From NCBI GenBank assembly GCA_013420905.1, contig JAAXNY010000011.1, positions 1,550,001 through 1,614,000 on the forward strand: a stretch of DNA of 64,000 nucleotides, written 5' to 3'. Source of the DNA: Collybia mongolica (lineage: Eukaryota > Basidiomycota > Agaricomycetes > Agaricales > Clitocybaceae). A program made the translations under genes and the position numbers. Shown here in pieces: positions 33,753 through 46,414 of the stretch (position 1 is its first letter; each line of letters begins with the position of its first letter). Under the pieces are notes generated by a model, which was not told where the DNA came from, ran no database searches, and saw nothing but the letters and a program-made list of their open reading frames with translations.

Positions 33753-36700
33753 CTACTGTGTGGCAGTCTTCACCATCTGCTGAAATTGTAAGTTTGTTGT
33801 CTCATTGGTTTCATCAATATGGATGTACCTCTCGTGCCCACCGCATCGTCTTCTTCGTTTCAGGAGGCATACGATGCTTGGACCTCAACTCTATCGCAAC
33901 CCAATCCGAGAGGAGGAATTGTTTAATTTGACCATTCGGGAACGAGTCTGCTAAGTCACCGAGGAGACCATAGGACAATCGCATGAGGGAGTCGGTCCTC
34001 TCCTCGTCCGCGAGGCATCGGCGAATTAGATCCAGGATATTTTGAGATTGAGGAAGCAATAATGTGACTGAGGGGACGTCAGATATACCAGAAGCTTGAA
34101 GTGAAGGAAATACCTTTTTCTGTCTTTTTCAATCCAGTGACAACACCGGTGTATGCCTCCAGAATGCCTTCACGCAACTGTCCGACATAATCCACAAGAT
34201 CGTAATCAAGCTGTCAAACGGGCTAAATTTTCCAAAACGTGAATTATGATTCAAACCGCTTACAGGATTAGGCTCTACCGCACCGGCCTGTGCGAGGACG
34301 TTCATCGTTGTGTCGAGGTATGGTTCGAAAGCGGGGCCAATGGCTAACGCAATATCTCCGAAGCAAGACAAGATCGAGATCTTGACATTACGATTCAGTA
34401 CATTGCTCTGCAAATTCTCGAGCAAGACGGTCATGAATGGATTAGCATATTGTGCGCTCTGCTCTCCGAGAGCACGAGAGATATCGCCAATGATACCAAC
34501 TGCCACAGTGCATAACTGCGTGTCCTCGTGAGCCTTAAGTGCGGGGTAAAGGAAAGGCAGGAAGGCTTGAATATAAGGACTGAAGTTGGTTTCGAGGGCT
34601 GGGTGGCATGTTAGCGAATATGGATGACAAATCTACATAACCTTACCAGACGCAAGCGACCCAACAACTAAGAAAGCGTCCTCTAAAACTGTCGAGGTCT
34701 TGCTAGCAGCTTGGATAAGCTGAAGAAGTAGAGTCATGATGCGATCCGCAAGGGGTTGTATGCCGTCATTGAGTTTGCGAATAACGCACTAACAACAAAT
34801 CAACTTTTGGCGTTGAAGAAAGACATGTTATCATCAACTCACAATAACAACACCACATAAGTTGCTCTGTAGCTCATTCCAGTTGTTGCGGTCATCAACG
34901 CCAAGGATTTGGTTCTAGAAGACTATAAGCAAGGTCCAAAGAACGAGGAATAGCAGCACATACCTGCATGGCCAAAAGTTGTTCCATGCGCTGTAGGATG
35001 GTGACGACGGTATTTTGCACAACTGGGATGGCATCTGGTGTAGCTTGTGTAAGGTACGATGTGATGGCCTCGTAGGCTGCCGTCCTGAAGTTAGACTCGT
35101 TGCTTGTACTGGGTATTGGTCAGCAAACAAAACGACCATGACGCTTTGATGGCATCCTACCTCTCCGTCACTCGCAGCAAAGCTTGTACAACACCTTCAT
35201 AATAGGGCGAGAGAGGCCCGGTCTGGCCAGGTTCAGGCTCATCCTCGTAATACAATCCGAGTTGATCAGCGAGGTTCATCAGTGCCCAACAGCAGTTGGC
35301 AACGATCCTAGGACTATCCTGCAAGCCAGTGACCAAGGCAGAAATGAGAGGATGCAGATGAACGTCGGGCTTAATAGTTGTAATCAGCAGATCGCAGATC
35401 CTTCCCAACGTCCAAGCAGTGGTATCCTTGACGTGAAGGTTGGAATCACTCATCATGTCAATGAGGAGAGGCAGGGCCTGGTTGACCAACGGTGTGAGGA
35501 CGGATGGGTCTGGTCCTTCTAGGATAGACCCAAACGTCATTACAGCTGCTTCACGCTGATGCCAGTCCTCCGCTTTGATGTGGGCTTCGATGAAGGGTAT
35601 CACGGCGGGAACAATAGCATCTTGCACTGCACCTGCGAGCAGCGAGAGACAAGTGCCTGCAGCCATCGAGACATTCCATTCGTCGTCGTCAGCATCTTCC
35701 TCTTGCTTCGTGAGCAGGAGGAGTAGAACAGGAATTATTTCGGGGAGGGCAATTTTCGCGAAATGTTTAGATTCTGTCTCGGGAGTCTCACCATAATCTT
35801 GCGCCTAGAATAACAGGAATAATGGTTGGCTGGGTACAATATCTGAGGAGAAACAGACATGCCTCTTGAGCTTCGATGGCCAAATCAACCTCTTCCTCAC
35901 AAACGGTTGACCAAAACTCCACAGCTTGAAGGGCTACGCGTTCATCAGAGTGCTTCATGCCAACGACTGTCAACTGTATATAATGATCAGTTGTGTATCG
36001 CGAGTGCCATAAAGCTATTCCGCTTACACCAAAGAGCGCTTGTTCCATGTACAACGCCATCTTGTCGTAGTACAGGCCCATGATCCGTACGAGGCATTCA
36101 AAAGCGCCGACCTGCACGGGAACAGAGCCGTTTTGTGTGGCTTCGCACACGACTTGCATAATATAATTTCGCTCTCCCTGAACAGCGTTTGTTAGATCCG
36201 GAAGCGAAGATATGCGCACACCATATACCTCACGCTCAAAGTTCTCGCGCACAAACTCAAGTGAATTATAGAGGGCATGAATTGCAGCTAATTGGACCTC
36301 CGGTGATGGTTCTTCCTTCCGTGCACCATGGATAACGGCGGTCAAAATCTCATTCGAGCGCAAGCTCAGAATCTCAGGTTTCTGAAATCGCGGACTCGAT
36401 CAAGATATTTTTTGCTAGCAATATTGATATTGAACGTACTATCGTTTCGCAAATAAACCCGATCGTTTGGAGCGTTGCGACTTTCAAGTTGGGGTTGGGC
36501 TGGTTGTTCACGAACCCCAGAAGGATCTCGATAAGGTCTGGCCATTGACCCTGGGGGAGCTCGACAGCAGCGATGGCAGCAACGACTTGGGATGCGAAGT
36601 TGCCGGCTTTGGGTTGCGCGGAGCCGAGGGTGATAAGGGCATCTTGCTTGATCTTGGCCTTGGAATCATTGTTGAGGCCAAGCCAGCGAGTAGCATAGTC

Positions 36701-37125
36701 GGTTTGGCGTATACTCTCCTAAAGATATGGTAAAAATGTCAAAAGAGGCTAGAAACATGCAAAAGCCAAGGTCCGTACGCGAGCAGATAAAGCATTCTTC
36801 AAAGCAAGACCAGCGGCATTCCGCACATGCAAAGGTGAGTTTTCATCTACCAATACCGTTGAGAGCATCAGCATGTACTCGGGCTACATTGTTGGGGAAA
36901 GAGATGAGGTGGATGGCTGGTGAGTCAAGGTTTGGAGTCTCTAAAAAGAAGGCGCACGTAGTTGTCCCGGGATGCACTCTCGAGTTTTTCAGTGGCCTCT
37001 TGGCGCGTAGCCCCATCTGCAGAAGAAAGCGGGAGGATTTAGAGAACAGTTGTGGGACTACGACGCGCTCGGTGGGGTGGCATACCGGGGGAGAGAGTAT
37101 TGGCGAGAAGGTCGGTAGCATTCAT
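33753..37125 (-). CDS. KAP95: Importin subunit beta-1 (karyopherin beta-1)
   Basis: HEAT-repeat nuclear import receptor that binds importin alpha/NLS cargo, Ran-GTP and FG nucleoporins and carries cargo through the pore. It starts [15 protein letters not shown] at 37125; a 61-bp intron leads to [19 protein letters not shown]. Characteristic blocks follow: [57 protein letters not shown] and [20 protein letters not shown]. The acidic loop [20 protein letters not shown] and [20 protein letters not shown] come next, then [34 protein letters not shown] and [20 protein letters not shown]. The end is [16 protein letters not shown]. About ten introns give roughly 860 residues, the normal length. It is tail-to-tail with the halogenase and head-to-head with LSm7. 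Confidence 0.95.
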
Positions 37126-37489
37126 TGGTGATTGATAGATATTGAAAAGGTCCGTTAAGGTGAACTGAATTAAAACGTAGACTCAGTAGGCAGTCTATTC
37201 GTTCGATTGAGAAATCCGTGTGGGCGGGGTGAGATATTAGGAAAATCGAGGTGAAGGAAGGGACGGTCGTGATGGGGTTTTGAGGCGCGGCTGGACTTCA
37301 ATTTCACCACGCCTTAACAGCAAAAAAAAACAACCCAAGCTCTTTTTTTGTCCCGTCCCTTCAGTAACTACGTACAACACTATATAAACAGCGTCCAAGC
37401 GCAGAAAACAAAGTCCCACTTTGACGAACTTGCTGCCTTACTGACACCTGAGACTACTTAAATCGTCCGATCAGCCTCACCACTACATC
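37126..37489. promoter_or_regulatory. Divergent promoter of importin beta-1 and LSm7
   Basis: The two start codons are 364 bp apart and face away from each other. A pyrimidine-rich stretch and a short A-run lie near 37310-37345, and TATATAAACA near 37382 is TATA-like for LSm7. Confidence 0.5.
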
Positions 37490-38017
37490 ATGGCAGATCG
37501 GGTGCGTATTTTGGCTATGCTCACTGACTTTGCATATCGACTGAACATGTAGGGTCGCGGTGCAGCTCGGGGTGCTCGAGGCGTAGGGGGAAACTTCAGG
37601 GGCCGGCATGGTGGGCCACAGGGATCCCAGCCAACTATGGAGAAGCCCAAGCGAGAGGCTATCCTTGATCTATCAAAATATGTGAATGAACGTATTCGTG
37701 TTAAATTTACGGGTGGGAGAGAAGGTGCGTCTTGTATCCCGATAGCCGCAATCCTTGTTCATTTGTGTTGGACAGTGACTGGCATTCTCAAAGGATATGA
37801 CCAACTACTTAATCTCGTGCTTGATGAAGTCGAGGAGGAGATCCTAGGTAGGTTGGGTCGCTACCGAAGCATCGACGTGAAACTGATGAGAATCGCAGAG
37901 CCTGAATCTCACACACGGTCCCTTGGCTTGGCTGTTCTCCGAGGCCCTACGATAACCCTCCTGAGCCCAGTGGATGGGTCAGAAGAGATTGCAAATCCTT
38001 TCAACACACAGGAATGA
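37490..38017 (+). CDS. LSM7: U6 snRNA-associated Sm-like protein LSm7
   Basis: Subunit of the Lsm1-7 ring (cytoplasmic mRNA decapping and decay) and the Lsm2-8 ring (U6 snRNA). Exon 1 is four codons (MADR, 37490-37501). An RG-rich leader (GRGAARGARGVGGNFRGRHG) precedes the Sm fold. Sm1 is EAILDLSKYVNERIRVKFTG, GREVTGILKGYDQLLNLVL; Sm2 is TRSLGLAVLRGPTITLLSPV; the end is EEIANPFNTQE. Introns of about 50 bp interrupt at GRE and after EEEIL. The RG-rich N-terminal leader is longer than in yeast Lsm7. Length is about 125 residues. Confidence 0.95.
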
Positions 38018-38568
38018 AGCGTGTTGAAATAGATTCTCCCTAGCCCTTGCACCTTTTATGACATTCCCAGGTTCCACCTGCGTGCATTTGGTTGAGAGTT
38101 CTAACTTGTAAAATAGTCTAATATTATGCATCGCGAAAAACACCCCAAGGTGCCCAATATATTGCATTCGATGGTACGAGGGCAATTTACACGAAAAGGA
38201 GACACAATGACCTTCTTTGGGTCAAGGGTCGGGCCACGGCAAATTATTATACGAAATCCAAAGGTCAGAGAACGCAAAATGGGAGTGGTCTAATAATGCT
38301 GTGTGATCGTAAAGTAAGCGAGATGGGGGCAGACGATTTTTTGAAGCACAGCACAGTTGGGAAGGTTAACAGATCAGTTGCCAATGGGATGGGCCCGTTT
38401 CCACGTAAATCGAGCAGGAATAAGGCGGCGAAAAATATATGCCGTGCAGTACGGTAGGTACATGTTAGTCCCCGACGAACAATGGCAACTCTAAGGTGCA
38501 CATGGACATGGGCCGAGGCGACTGTTCCGGGATTTAGGGAAGACAGAGGAGGGCTGAAACTAGGAATC
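38018..38568. other. Tail-to-tail intergenic region
   Basis: The 3' regions of LSm7 (plus) and the Cid1-like gene (minus) face each other. Short frames only; no gene is recognised. Confidence 0.6.
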
Positions 38569-41500
38569 TCAAGTGTTGGCATTGGGCAATCGTGATTCAA
38601 GACTAACTTCGGCTATACCCACCGGAATGCCTGGAGGGGGTTCCGGAGATCCACCGTGGATTTTGGCAGTAGTGAATGTCGGGGAGTAGCCCAAGTTTTC
38701 CTTTGCTTTGATAGGCATTGCCGTTGGCGGTGGTGAAGGCGAATGAGGAGATGGTGATCGAGAGGAAGAAGTGGCAGAAGAAGACGCAGAACTTCCATTG
38801 GATGTCGCCGAGGGCTGAGGAGAGCTTGCCCCATCATGAGACACGACGAACTGGTCATGAACAGGAGGGGCCGGGGATGACGATCGAGATCGCAGATGAG
38901 AACGTGAGTGCGGCTGATGCACTGTAGAGTTGAGGGCAGAGCTATTATGTACAGTTGGTGAGAGTTTTGAGACATTTGGCGGGGGAGTGGGTGCTGTTAT
39001 CGTCGTACTTGAAAGAGTATGTGAGTGTGAGTGTGTGCTCGAATAGGATGCAGGTGTCGGAGTTTCTGGGCCTGCTGACGACCTGTCTGTGAGACCGGCG
39101 TGAACACGGGGATTCATGGAGGTCAATGATGGGGGAAGGTTAGCAGGAAAGATGTCCGGCGGCACGGAGTTTATATTGCGATACTGATGCGATTGATATT
39201 GTGAGAGGATGGAGGAATGTGATCCGGGGTTGGGGTATAGGACGTTAGGACGAGGTGACCTGGGAACAGTCGTTTGATAAAATACAGTTGAGGGTTCAGT
39301 AAAACTGGGATCCAAAGGAGAATCGGGCGATGGCGGAAGTGGAACGGAGACACCAAGAGGAGAACTGTATGGCCAGGATGGGCCCCTTCGAAGAGACCCA
39401 GAAATCATACGCGGTGAATATTCAGATCGTGAAGATGAGGGAAAAACTTCATGTGTTTGGCGGAGGGGAGGAACAGGTGAGGTTTCGAGATGTTTATCCG
39501 GCATTCGAAGTTGACGGCTCCGAGTGACCGACATGGGGCTGTTCAGTGATGTTTGAGGCACGCGAACGACAGTATCCTGAGTGTACCACGAGGGGCGGCG
39601 CAACCCACCAGAACTGATCTGGTTCGCCCCCTCCGTAAAAGAGCGCACAGAAGTGACATCGTCAGATTCTGCAGTGTCAGATCGGTCTTCATCAGTCAAA
39701 ATCTCGCTGTTGCTTGAAGACGAATTGTAAGCAGCTTCTTTCTCGCGGGCTTCTGTCGAAGATGTGGCAAGTTCCAACCCCATGCCCAGCTGGTTCTCAA
39801 ATAAAGTGTGGTCCGCAGATGGGGCCTCGGCCGGCGGCGGGCTCGTCCATTTTCCGCGTTTAGGGGCCATGTGTTCTGGCGGGGGTCTATTTGATACCTG
39901 TAAAATGGGCTGCCGGGGACCAGGCTCGAAGAACTTGGTCGGAGGTGATAGGCGTTCACCTTGGACGGCACCCTTTGGTCGCATTGACTGACTTCCGACA
40001 GTATACGGCGTTTGTGGAGGAGGGGCGGATAGCCTCGGAGCAACATATGGAGGGGCGGAGATGAGGTCTTCATCTTTCCGTTCCTCACAAAGCTCGGCCA
40101 AGGCGACAATGGCACGTTCAGGGCGAGTCGCAAGTACACGGGCTGCACGCATGAATTCTCCACGAATCTGTTGTGCGATTGTCAGGCATTGGTCATATGC
40201 ACGGAAGATCGGATAATTTACGGTGTATAAGCCATCTTTCGTGACGCATCGGGCGACATTATAGTCTACTTCGAATGGATCCTATGACAGGCTTCATCAA
40301 ACGTGTGCCAAATTCCTCGTTGCGCTGCGTACCTCGATACAGAGCCTATTCCGTTCTCGGGAGTCGTTGAAGTGTCCGTTCGAGAGCTATTAAATTGTAA
40401 GGCTAATTCGAGATAGGCAGCTTGAAGGGAAACCCACTTCATTCTGCCATCCTTTAGTGTCCTTTTTCAGAAGGCCAGCACGTATTGATGCTACACCAGT
40501 GTTGTAGGAGAAATCACGAGAATAATATCGGAAGAAATCAATCAGACTAAGAAGGCAAATGTGAGAAGTCTCCGATGGTCCTCCAGCTGAGAACACGTAC
40601 AGTTCCGCAACAGTTTCAATATTTTCGGAATGCCATCGTTGTCTCAGGAGTTCAATATCATCAAAGAACCACGTGTTATATCCTGCGAGGTGTGTGTCCT
40701 CCTGCGAAACGTGTTAAAACATCACTGTTAGAGGGACAAAGTCACCTACTTTCGATATGGGTCGTAATGGTGGCATTTGTTGAAGATTCGGGAGGACTGG
40801 TGGGTTCTTGACGTGCACCAGGAAATAAATCACGAGTAAGACATATCCATAGGATGATAGGGTTCCCTTGTATGGAGAGTTGATTTTTCTGTAAAAGAGT
40901 TCATGAGCTTAGTCCCGCAAAAAAGGGGCTATATATACCGTCGTTTGCTCCATACTTTCACTGAAGCGAAAAACAGGGCTATTGAGTACCTGACTAGAAT
41001 GTATTATCGTGGGAGAGGGTACTCACGGAATAAAACCATCGTCCGCACACGAGTCGGATCAATCATAGCGTAGCACATTAGGAGGCGCGTATTTTCCAGC
41101 GCAAGTCTATTTTCGAAACCAATGTCGCAAGCGATGCCTAGTGGAAGCCCAGGTGATGGATCCAGTGAAAGTTTCACGATTGGTATGCGCGCATGAGGTA
41201 GGGGTTTAACGTGGAATTTGGTTTCTAGTATCAAAATATGAAATAGATTAGGGGGAGAGGACTGTATAGGACTGGATTTGAACGTACCGCGCTCCAGGAG
41301 GTCCCCAAGCATGGTAACAAGATCAGTCGCAGCAAGGCGCTCCTTGGTATCAATGAGACAACATAGGTCCATATCTGCGTAGGATGTTCATGTGGTATCA
41401 GAGAGGTGACTATAAGGGAAAACTTACCAGAGTTACGTAGACTGAAACCATTCGCTGTGCTCCCGAAGGACAATAAGCGACTGTCTGGTTCGATTGTGCG

Positions 41501-41818
41501 GATGAGGCGCTCTAGGAGCTTCCTGACATCTTCCTTTACAGCAAGCTCCTCAGTTGTAGGTAGTAGCTGAATCACGAAATCGAAGAGACACTGGGAAAGG
41601 TCAGTCAGGAAACGCAACTTTTGTGCGAGTCTGCGTTGGTTTGGGGGGGTGACGGGTGCATGGACGTCGCGGTAGTGGTGGTGGATTGCTTGGGGGCTCA
41701 TTGTCTGGGTATAAGCCATTGTGTGTGAGCAACTGTCCTCTGGGATCCGGCCACGAGGAGGGGGAAGCGGGAGATGCAGGCAGATGCTGATCACGGAGCA
41801 ACAACCACTGCCAGGCAT
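38569..41818 (-). CDS. Cid1-type non-canonical poly(A)/poly(U) polymerase with long disordered tail
   Basis: Template-independent nucleotidyltransferase that adds A or U to RNA 3' ends. The catalytic domain has LLSFGSTANGFSLRNSDMDL, where GS and DxD are the metal-binding motif. The third Asp lies in GIACDIGFENRLALENTRLL. After MVLFLKVWSKRRKINSPYKG the PAP-associated domain follows: LSSYGYVLLVIYFLVHVKNP, NTWFFDD and SLIDFFRYYSRDF. Phase-consistent introns restore each block. The last ~500 residues (to the stop at 38569) are Ser/Pro-rich and without a domain. The start may be 41818 (MPGSGCC) or, more like the family, 41719 (MAYTQTMSPQ). Whether it prefers UTP or ATP cannot be read with confidence from the sequence. 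Neighbours LSm7 and PAN3 also act on mRNA decay. Confidence 0.88.
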
Positions 41819-41929
41819 GATATGGGTGTGCCTATTATAGCACTTCCTAATTCAGAAATTCGGCTCAACTTTCGGCACCCAACGACTCAAATGCCGTCCT
41901 TGTATTCAAATCAAGTCACGCTTAGCTAT

Positions 41930-42805
41930 CTACAGCCCAATTGTAACTAGTCGAGAACAATTCAAAGACAAAGGAACAACGACAATCTGGTCAATCGAGC
42001 CATCATTGTAGACCGTCCATTCTATCAACGACTTGCCTCCACAATTTCGGCCCGACCTAAATCCTTGCGACAGGCCGCCCTTGATGTGGGAAGGGAACAA
42101 CTGAGAAACCACCGCAGGACTAGATACATACCTCAGCATCAAGGTGCCTCGAACCACCCTGTTATCACCACGATGGCGACTTGGATCGAAGAAACATGCA
42201 ACTCTGCAACTGTTTATCCGACGGAACTTGTCGAAGCACATCCGTGATGCTCATCATGGAACGAATAGGCCACAAGTGTTAGATCTGCCAAATCTCAGTA
42301 TCGTAAGAATGTCAGCCCCAATTCGACAAATCAAGGTAGGGGCGCTTGGCAGCTTACCAGTCCTTACGTGAAGGGGAACGTGCGATCTGTCGACAGGACC
42401 GTGGAGGTATGTTGCGTAAATAAGGCTGCCACATAAAATAGCGTGAGCTTGCGGTTCACACCGCCAGTCGCGGATGAGACGCTATGTTCACGGGCTAGCC
42501 TATAGGAGTGTGAAGGAGAAACCAATGAACAAAATGACTCAAACCGGAGGTAATAAGTAAGACCCATCTTCACGGGTTGATCGGTGCCGCCATGTGGTGT
42601 CTAGTGTGATTTGGTTATTTAAATAAAACTCGCACGGGAAATTATTAGATTTGCATTGGCGGTTGGTAAAGTGCTCCTGAAAACTGAGTGGAAATGGATT
42701 CAGCCCCATAGGAGGTAAATCCGGCGACAAAGAGACGATTATATGCGCTCTGAGTGATGAGGAACTCGTTAACATCTTTGGCAAAAGTGAACATGGACAA
42801 CTCAA
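41930..42805 (-). pseudogene. Unassigned minus-strand coding remnant
   Basis: Three protein-like stretches occur on the minus strand: FQEHFTNRQCKSNNFPCEFY..TLDTTWRHR near 42680-42560, LAREHSVSSATGG followed by VNRKLTLFYVAALFTQHTS near 42500-42390, and FDKFRRINSCRVACFFDPSR near 42240-42180. Splice sites can be proposed between them but the phases do not all agree and stops intervene. No family was recognised. It may be a decayed gene or one with an exon structure I could not solve. Confidence 0.3.
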
Positions 42806-43112
42806 GAAATCAAAAACACCTGAGTGTGAGGAAGAACATGGAGTATAGACCTTTTGTGGGAAATCAAAGCTAAAGAGCTATTACTCATAGGCAGCAGCAC
42901 TTTCTCTTAGATATCTCTGGATATGTCTGAAAACATCAGTTCAAATAAGGAGGTCGCTTTGTGTATGGTGTTTGTGGGTATTTGTTTGAGATATTAGTGA
43001 TCTCGGTCATGCGCTTGAAGGGTTGGCTTGAACATTGTTTCTGTTGGGCAGCAGACTCTGGGCTCACCGTCCAGAAGGCCATTTTTCCTTCTGTGGTTGC
43101 CTATTCGTTTCG
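42806..43112. other. Intergenic, likely PAN3 promoter
   Basis: No coding signal. It lies immediately upstream of the PAN3 start codon. Confidence 0.5.
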
Positions 43113-45947
43113 ATGGCATTCTTTGCAAAACCACAATCAACCGCCATAAAGATTGTTGACCCGACCACGCAGGACGAGTCCAAATCACAGGCGCGTAAAG
43201 GTATATTCTGAATTTAAGGAATCAAAAATTACCCGTCTGATATTTTAATAGACTCTGTACAACGGCAGTGTAGGAATGTCTTGATATATGGGTGCGTAGA
43301 TTTATCTCATCTCGCTAAATAGCGCGTTGGAACTAAACCAGGTGCTGGAATGCAGGTTCTGTAAATATGAGAATAAAGGTTGTGTTTTCTCCCATCCAAC
43401 AACGGTGAGGCATATCTACTATTCGCGGAATCCGAAAAGCTATAATATATTCAGGAATCAGTTGAGGCGCCCCCCTTACCTCCGTATGTCGACTGTCACG
43501 TCGTGTCTTATCCATCTCACGATTACACAGGGCATCACCTTTGGACACCCGCACTTCTACCCTGACCCCCACAGCCGTTAATGCCCCGGTTTTCGTACCC
43601 AAATCTGTAGCTGCAGTTGCTGGTATACCTGCTTCAGCATCACCTGCACCAGTTCCGGAGGAAGCACCGCCTTCTGTATCATCGTAAGGGCTATCTCGGT
43701 CAGGCCCGCCATCAACTTACCTGGCTTACCTAGACCCGCGCCCCCATCACCTATCGATCAAGCCGCCGAGCTGTCCCAATTGGAGTATCACGACTATCAA
43801 ACTCTCGAGCCTTATGATTATGGATACAGCGACGAGGCTGCACTTACAAACCAGATGGAAAATGTGTGTCACGCTACAGATCATCTTTCATCTCATTGGA
43901 CTTAGGTGCGAAATCCGCAGCTGGACCCGCATTTCTACGACAACGGCCAATATGGTTACCCATCCGAATATGACACGGGCGGTATGGACACAGGATATTA
44001 CCCTCCCGCGCCACCCGTCTTCCTGCGACAGCCTGTGTGTATCGATATTCTCTCGTTAACACTTTTTTTCTAAGAACATTAAATTAGCTAAACTATCACT
44101 TGTACACTCCCGTCTCCTTCCCTGGATCTACGCCCGAAAGTCATTTCGTGCCGCGTAGCTCAGATCTGCGTCAACTACTACAACAGCGTAGTGAGACTAT
44201 CCGCGGCATCGCTCCCGCCGGTACACATTTACCGACTTCTATATCCTTTTTCTGTATTGATGTTAGTCATAGGCTTAAACCTCCCCGAGGAGCTGCAAGG
44301 TTACCACACACTCGTCCCGCTGGAGGGCAGTGGAGCCGGAGTTGAACGAAGGAAGCTCGGGAACTGGTATTCCACCGTCTATCGAGCGATTCGTTCATCG
44401 GATGGCATGCCATATGCACTCCGGCGAATCGAGAGTGAGCAACCCTTGTTGATTTCGGAGACAAACGGCTTACAGCAAAGTTATAGACTATCGTTTGACA
44501 CGCCAGGCGGCATTCACTGCTATCGAGATCTGGTCTCGCATTGAGCACCCAGGAATCATAGCCATAAAGGAAGCATTCACGACGCGTTCCTTCAACGATA
44601 ATTGTTCGTATCATGCTCTCGTTTTTTCAGACCAACCACTGACCTTGATAAACTCAATAGCCCTGGTTGTTGTACATGTCTACCATGCTGATGCCCAAAC
44701 ACTGTTCGAGGCGCATATCAAGGCGAAGCCACCAGTGATGCAGACTCATTTCGGTGGACGCTCGTCACAGCTACAGGCGAACTTACCAACGCTACTCCCT
44801 GAGCGCACTTTATGGTCTTATGTAGTTCAGATTGCGTCGGCCATCAAGAAGGTCCATGACGCTGGACAAGCAGTGCGGATGATCGATGCATCGAAAATTG
44901 TGGTCACCGGGAAGAACCGGTCAGCTTTATATCGTTAATTATCAACACCCACAGCATTGATGTAGGACTCTGTTGCAGCGTTCGTATCGGCTCATGTGGT
45001 ATTATTGATGTCTTGATGCACGACATGCATCAAGACATGGGCCATCTGCAGCAGGAAGATCTGACCATGTTCGGCAGGCTGATTTTCGCTCTCTGCTGCA
45101 ACAACCTCGCAGCCTCCAGCGGGCCTCATTTTCAAAAAAGCCTAGAATTTATGGGACGGAACTATTCGCCGGATGTCAAAAGTGTCGCACTCTTCCTGAT
45201 TAGTAAGGGTGGCCCCCATCGGGTAAGGACCCAATGTTTTTTCCGAATTATTCACACTAAAGATCGATGTAGAGTATCGAACAGCTGCTTAACATGATTC
45301 ATGGGAAAGTGTTGGCCGAAATGGATGAAGCCCTCCAGTATGTTACCAAATCTACAACGCGAGTTATTTTTCTCAAACTGCTTGCTGTATGGCAGTGCGA
45401 CCGATAGACTGGAACATGAGTTCACGGGCGAGTTGGAAAATGCTCGACTAGTGCGACTCCTTTGCAAATTAGGGTTTATCAATGAGCGTCCTGAGTGGGT
45501 ATGGACCAATTTGCCTCACGAACTGCACTCACTGATGTCTATTGTGATGCCATAGGTTCGCACGCGAACCACGATGGTCAGAAACAGGCGATCGGTACAT
45601 CATCAAGCTCTTCAGGGATTATGTCTTTCACCAGGTCGATGAGAACAACAACCCTGTTGTTAACCTCGCTCATGTCTTGGCCTGTTTGAACAAGGCATGT
45701 ATCATTTTCTATATCCCAGGTGTAAATTAACACCGAAACCACTGCAGCTTGACGTTGGTACGGACGAGAAGATTATGCTTGTGGCCAGGGATGAGCAGAG
45801 TTGTCTTGTTGTGAGTTACAAGGACATCAAACTATGCATTGACTCGGCATTCAGGTCTATCCTCTTTTCATCCCCTTGCTAATGATGGTCTGACTTTTTC
45901 ATAGTGAACTTTCCCAAGCCTCGTCAATGAGCAGCACACGACGATAG
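43113..45947 (+). CDS. PAN3: PAN2-PAN3 deadenylation complex subunit PAN3
   Basis: Regulatory pseudokinase that dimerises, binds PABP and poly(A) and recruits the PAN2 nuclease to shorten mRNA tails in the cytoplasm. It starts [17 protein letters not shown] at 43113. A CCCH zinc finger ([22 protein letters not shown]-x8-C-x5-C-x3-H) is rebuilt by an intron inside YGF. Next are a Pro-rich linker ([14 protein letters not shown]), [20 protein letters not shown] and a [20 protein letters not shown] segment. The pseudokinase follows: [72 protein letters not shown] and [18 protein letters not shown]. The C-terminal knob has [40 protein letters not shown] and [20 protein letters not shown], with the stop at 45947. 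About ten introns were inferred. Confidence 0.95.
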
Positions 45948-46414
45948 CATACAATACACAACTCCTCATTACAACGGTAGGTCATAAAATAGGTAGAATC
46001 AGAAAAAGACACAGAAAATACAGCAAAAAATTACGGTTTCCTTTACACCATAGCCATTCATGTTCTTGAATCTTAGGTACTAATGAACGTGAACCTCGGT
46101 CTGAGTCATGACTGGGCATATGTTTTGTGATCAGTACAGAATTTCATGCTGCTGAACCAATCCTTGACAACATATATCTTTGCCATACCCTTTGTCTGGT
46201 GACATGCCATTCAAATCAAATCTCTGTCAAGGTTGATGACTATGATTCTAAGTAGTGATATAATCCAGGCACTGGTCTAGCCATGGCCAGCCACGGCAAT
46301 TGCGATTGCGATCCAATCGATCGGAATGGATACACCCGTGTCCCACCAGCCCCGCCTTCATCTTCCTTCTTTTCATATCAACCATCGACATCATACTAAC
46401 TCTGCGGATTCGCA
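45948..46414. other. Intergenic, PAN3 3' region and Yae1 promoter
   Basis: No gene is recognised; only short frames. Confidence 0.6.
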
